DNA of 64,000 nucleotides, from the NCBI GenBank assembly GCA_963971535.1, contig OZ020585.1:157986915-158050914 (forward strand). The letters are read 5' to 3'. The position numbers and the translations under genes are program-made. The notes below the pieces were generated by a model. The model saw only the letters and a list, made by a program, of their open reading frames with translations. It was not told the DNA's origin and ran no database searches. Of the stretch, positions 60,390-64,000 are shown piece after piece (positions within the stretch are counted from its first letter, which is position 1; the number at the start of each line of letters is the position of its first letter). Origin of the DNA: Notolepis coatsorum (taxonomy: Eukaryota > Chordata > Actinopteri > Aulopiformes > Paralepididae).

Positions 60390-60826
60390 TTAAAGGGGAA
60401 CTATCTTATAAATGGCCTTTTTGAGTGTTTAGCATTGTTTCCTAGCTATGTGAACTTATATTAATATGATCTATGTCTCAAAATTCTCATATTGGCGCAT
60501 TCTTCCAATTCTCCTCTCACAATATTCACCCTCACTGAACTGAGTCATTTGAAAATGTGCGCGATTTGTGATGTCAGAGAGACACCGCTGCATGATAATG
60601 GAGAGGTGCAGGATGAGCTGCACACAGTTCTGTACCCACTCCACACAGTCAGCTCAAAACGGCTCGAGATCTTGAGGTAGAAAAATGCTGTTTTTGACGA
60701 CTTGATTAGAAATACAAAACAATGAATAAAAAAAATATATATATTACAGAGGTGTTCCATAGACTCACAGGAATTGTGTAAAAGTGCCCAAATAGTGAAA
60801 GAAATAGTAAAATAGTTCCCCTTTAA
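60390..60826. mobile_element. MITE with TTAA ends
   Basis: Starts ttaaaggggaactat and ends atagttcccctttaa, an inverted repeat of 15 bp or more, 437 bp in all. TTAA at both ends could be a target duplication (piggyBac-type) or part of the inverted repeat. The small frame 60492-60680 inside is not convincing. Confidence 0.7.
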
Positions 60827-60829
60827 AAT

Positions 60830-61738
60830 AATATAAATAATGCAGGACCTGTTGCAGAGGTCTTTATTCGGCATGCAACAACACTCAATGTTTTAGCGGT
60901 ACACACACAGCGGTTAGTTTTTAGCACACACACCGGAACACACACGCATGCATTGTCTCTTTAGAATCGCCGATGCGATTCGTCTCTGCGATTACCCATC
61001 CCGTCGTCCTTCCCCCCCAAGGGCAGCCGGGAGCAGACAGGCGTCAACGTGAGCCGCGCCAGGGGACCAATCCAAGTGCTCCTGTCCGTCTTCGTCAAGG
61101 ACGCCACAGCGTTAGCGATCTGTTGTTGTGCATGTTTTTCCATTGGGTTTATCTTATCGGGGGGGAAACCCTTGCGAGCACGGGGAGAACATGCAAACTC
61201 CACACAGAAAGGCCTGGGAGATACCCCACCTGGGTACCTGGCATCATGGAAACCTGGTCCCCAAGCGGGAATCGAACCCTGGACCTTCCTGCTGTGAGGC
61301 GACAGTGTTGAATGAATGAATGAATGAAAACTTTATTTAACAGATTGCAGAATGGGTACAATACAGTACGGCTCAATACATACAATTGTTAAGGGGATGC
61401 AGACCTGAGAAAGACGTTTGTCTTGTTTCCATCAGGGTCCCCCATTTTCAATTCATATAGACATTTATGACATACACAACATACATGACATTTATGGCAT
61501 AGGGACATATAGGTATTTAGTACTGATACATTTGTGACATAACGGTATTCAAATATACAGTACTGTTACCCCTAGATCCTGACAGAGTATATACATATGA
61601 TGGGGAGGGGACTGTACATTAGGAGGGGGTGGGTGGGTGGGAGGGAAATATACATACGGCGGGGAGGGAATATATACATGCGGTGGTGAGGAGACTGTCT
61701 ATTAGGAGGTTAACCACTACACCACCGTGCTGCCCATT
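60830..61738 (-). mobile_element. V-SINE-type element, interrupted
   Basis: Minus strand: head gggcagcacggtggtgtagt with A box (61714-61738), B box gggttcgattcc (about 61269-61280), conserved V-domain ttctgtgtggagtttgcatg (about 61188-61207), long body, and an end with gccgaataaagacc near 60870. The head is cut from the rest by a 400 bp insert at 61312-61712. Fits the V-SINE superfamily of fishes. Confidence 0.75.
61312..61712 (-). repeat. Retroposon 3' piece inserted in the V-SINE
   Basis: Minus strand ends ttaaataaagttttcattcattc at 61312. Same family as 13556-13772. It lies between the A-box part and B-box part of the V-SINE, so it is younger than that SINE. Confidence 0.75.
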
Positions 61739-62262
61739 ATGTAGATACTGTAGATAATGTAGATCTGTAGATAATGTAGATCTGTAGATACTGCAAATAC
61801 TGTAGATACTGTAGATCTGTAGATACTGTAGATAATGTAGATAATATAGTTAATGTAGATCTGTAGATAATGTAGATCTGTAGATAATGTAGGTAATGTA
61901 GATCTGTAGATACTGTAGATAATGTAGATACTGTAGATAATGTAGATGCTGTAGATAATGTAGATAATATAGTTATGTAGATATGTAGATAATGTAGATC
62001 TGTAGATAATGTAGTTAATGTAGATACTGTAGATCTGTAGATAATGTAGATCTGTAGATAATGTAGATACTGTAGATCTGTAGATAATGTAGATACTGTA
62101 GATATGTAGATAATGTAGATCTGTGGATACTGTAGATAATGTAGATCAGTAAATAATGTAGGCTGTAGATAATGTAGATCTGTAGATAATGTAGATCTGT
62201 AGATACTATAGATATGTAGATCAGTAAATACTATAGATCAGTAGATACAGTAGATACGGGGA
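61739..62262. repeat. GTAGAT-type minisatellite, right block
   Basis: Same phrases as the left block. Confidence 0.95.
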
Positions 62263-62762
62263 AATCCCACTCTTGTTTTCTTTCCTGTGGGTGTTTTTTA
62301 ACAACAAAGGACCTCTATATATAACGCTGTGGGGTCAATTATATAAACAAGGACCTGGAACAACAGTGCTGAACACACCATGTTTGTAATTAAGGAATGT
62401 CGTGATTTTGAAGTCGAGTCAAGTGTTCCTTTATTAATCCCCTTAGGGGAAATTCAAGTGTCATAGCAGCATGGGGGGGGGGGGGGGGGGTAGTGATAAT
62501 AAAAGAACATGGAACAAAGTGCAAGTAATGATTATACTATACACATAGTGGCATGTTGGTCTATGAGCAGCTCCATGATGGAGTATCTTTCTCGTTGCCA
62601 TACATCGTCGTAAAAGACTCATCACCAGTTAGTGAATAATGTATAATGAAATGCACCGTATGAAAACATATTATGAAATGAATTAATGGACCTCTTGAAC
62701 CTCCTTATTTCCTTCATATTATGCTATTTTTAAACTGGGACCCTATTTTTCCATAATTTGGT
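62263..62762. other. Unassigned interval with a retroposon-tail-like phrase
   Basis: ttcctttattaatccccttaggggaaattc (about 62427-62456) resembles the 3' end common in fish retroposons, followed by an 18 bp G run (62473-62490). Nothing else recognised. Confidence 0.35.
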
Positions 62763-62768
62763 ATGCAA

Positions 62769-63213
<445 letters not shown>

Positions 63214-63762
63214 AATGAATAATAGGGACAACAATTGTTGTAAATGGTCCAGTATTGAGAGATGGGTTTAGCCAGTAGCTGCAAAACAGGCTGAATGTAA
63301 AATTGAATCACACAATGTAATCACACAGGGGACTTATGCAGATCAAAAAGCACCCTCTGAAAGAATGCAACAAGCTCGTTAACCCTTGTGCGCTGCTTAT
63401 TTATTTATCTTATTTTGGTGTTAACAAAAACTCTGGGACCCGGTGTGTAACTCAGTACCAACCACCACAAAAAATAAGGATTATTATCCAGTTTTGTTTT
63501 GTACTTCATTACTAACTTATTACCTCATCATAACCAGTCCCCATATCAAACATTATTTTATATGGCCCCCATTATGGCCCCATGACACAATATACAAATT
63601 TCTTCACTCGAAAATAGGATTATATTCACTCGTGCTGTTCCCCATATTGAAGAAAATGGGTAAATATTTATGCAATCTGAATATGAAGACACTTTATTGA
63701 GTAAACTGCTTTGTGGGTTTTAGAACTGTATTATGGAAATAAATCAAGGAACAAAACAACTC
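63214..63762. other. Unassigned interval
   Basis: AT-rich, with a small frame at 63443-63700 that shows no domain. No gene claimed. Confidence 0.3.
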
Positions 63763-64000
63763 CACCTCCCTATTGCTCTGTTCCTCCTCTCCCTCTCTAC
63801 CTCCCTATTGCTCTCTTCCTCCTCTCCCTCTCCACCTCCCTATTACTCTGTTCCTCCTCTCCCTCTCCACCTCCCTATCACTCTCTTCCTCCTCTCCCTC
63901 TCCACCTCCCTATCGCTCAGTTATTCCTCTCCCTCTCCACCTCCCTATCACTCTCTTCCTCCTCTCCCTCTCTACCTCACTATTGCTCTCTTCCTCCTCT
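63763..64000. repeat. 35 bp CT-rich minisatellite, continues past the right edge
   Basis: Unit cctccctattgctctgttcc plus tcctctccctctcta, period 35 (starts of tattg at 63771 and 63806, then tatta at 63841). About seven units to the window end. Confidence 0.93.

Noticed and set aside
60492-60680. Small protein frame of 62 codons
   Set aside because: It lies inside a MITE and has no homologous feature.
61260-61290. tRNA gene on the minus strand
   Set aside because: This is the B-box part of a V-SINE whose head is separated by an insertion.

Overview
The window looks like teleost fish genomic DNA, judged from the transposon families it carries: a HERO-like R2-group LINE, an L1-Tx1 LINE, L2, a BEL/Pao LTR element, a V-SINE, a second tRNA-derived SINE, an EnSpm/CACTA-like transposase and hAT-type MITEs. 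I see no complete host gene. The only hint of one is a short spliced-exon-like reading frame near 9638-9789 (minus). The rest is nested mobile elements and tandem repeats, as in a heterochromatic or subtelomeric island.

Layout. 1-9505: 5' part of a minus-strand LTR retroelement (LTR 8158-9505, leader 1-849 and 7937-8157), split by two RLE-type LINEs joined head to tail with no spacer (850-4033 and 4034-7936). 9506-13869: possible host exon, a minisatellite, a minus-strand EnSpm/CACTA-like transposase pseudogene with direct repeats beside it, and a retroposon 3' tail. 13870-42574: one very large minus-strand LTR element of the same family, bounded by LTRs at 13874-15130 and 41341-42570 and by a matching 4 bp agtg at both outer edges. 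It holds a near-new BEL/Pao element (21648-30668) and an L1-Tx1 LINE (33491-40792, 17 bp target-site duplication). Without those two insertions it would be about 12.35 kb. It carries one gag-like frame with two CCHC knuckles (18609-19832), a non-coding leader of about 5 kb, and no reverse transcriptase that I can recognise. Its LTRs differ by only about 0.7 percent, so it was probably already pol-less when it inserted and moved with enzymes supplied by another element. This is the most unusual object in the window.

42571-50704: a tandem array of three ~930 bp MITE-like units, the third hit by a 493 bp SINE, then a (TC)n tract and a broken minus-strand L2 LINE. 50705-57540: about 180 copies of a 37 bp minisatellite with a 1159 bp higher-order duplication that includes (TG)n tracts. 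Its long minus-strand reading frames come from repeat composition and are not genes. 57541-64000: sequence I cannot assign, a hAT-type MITE with an 8 bp target duplication, a GTAGATA-type array split by a MITE and a V-SINE, a 445 bp (AAT)n tract that flips strand in its middle, and a 35 bp CT-rich minisatellite at the right edge.

The genes here do not form a pathway. The real interactions are parasitic nesting (LINE in LTR element, LTR element in LTR element, SINE in MITE, retroposon in SINE), which gives a relative order of insertions. Boundaries and family names come from reading alone, without database searches.
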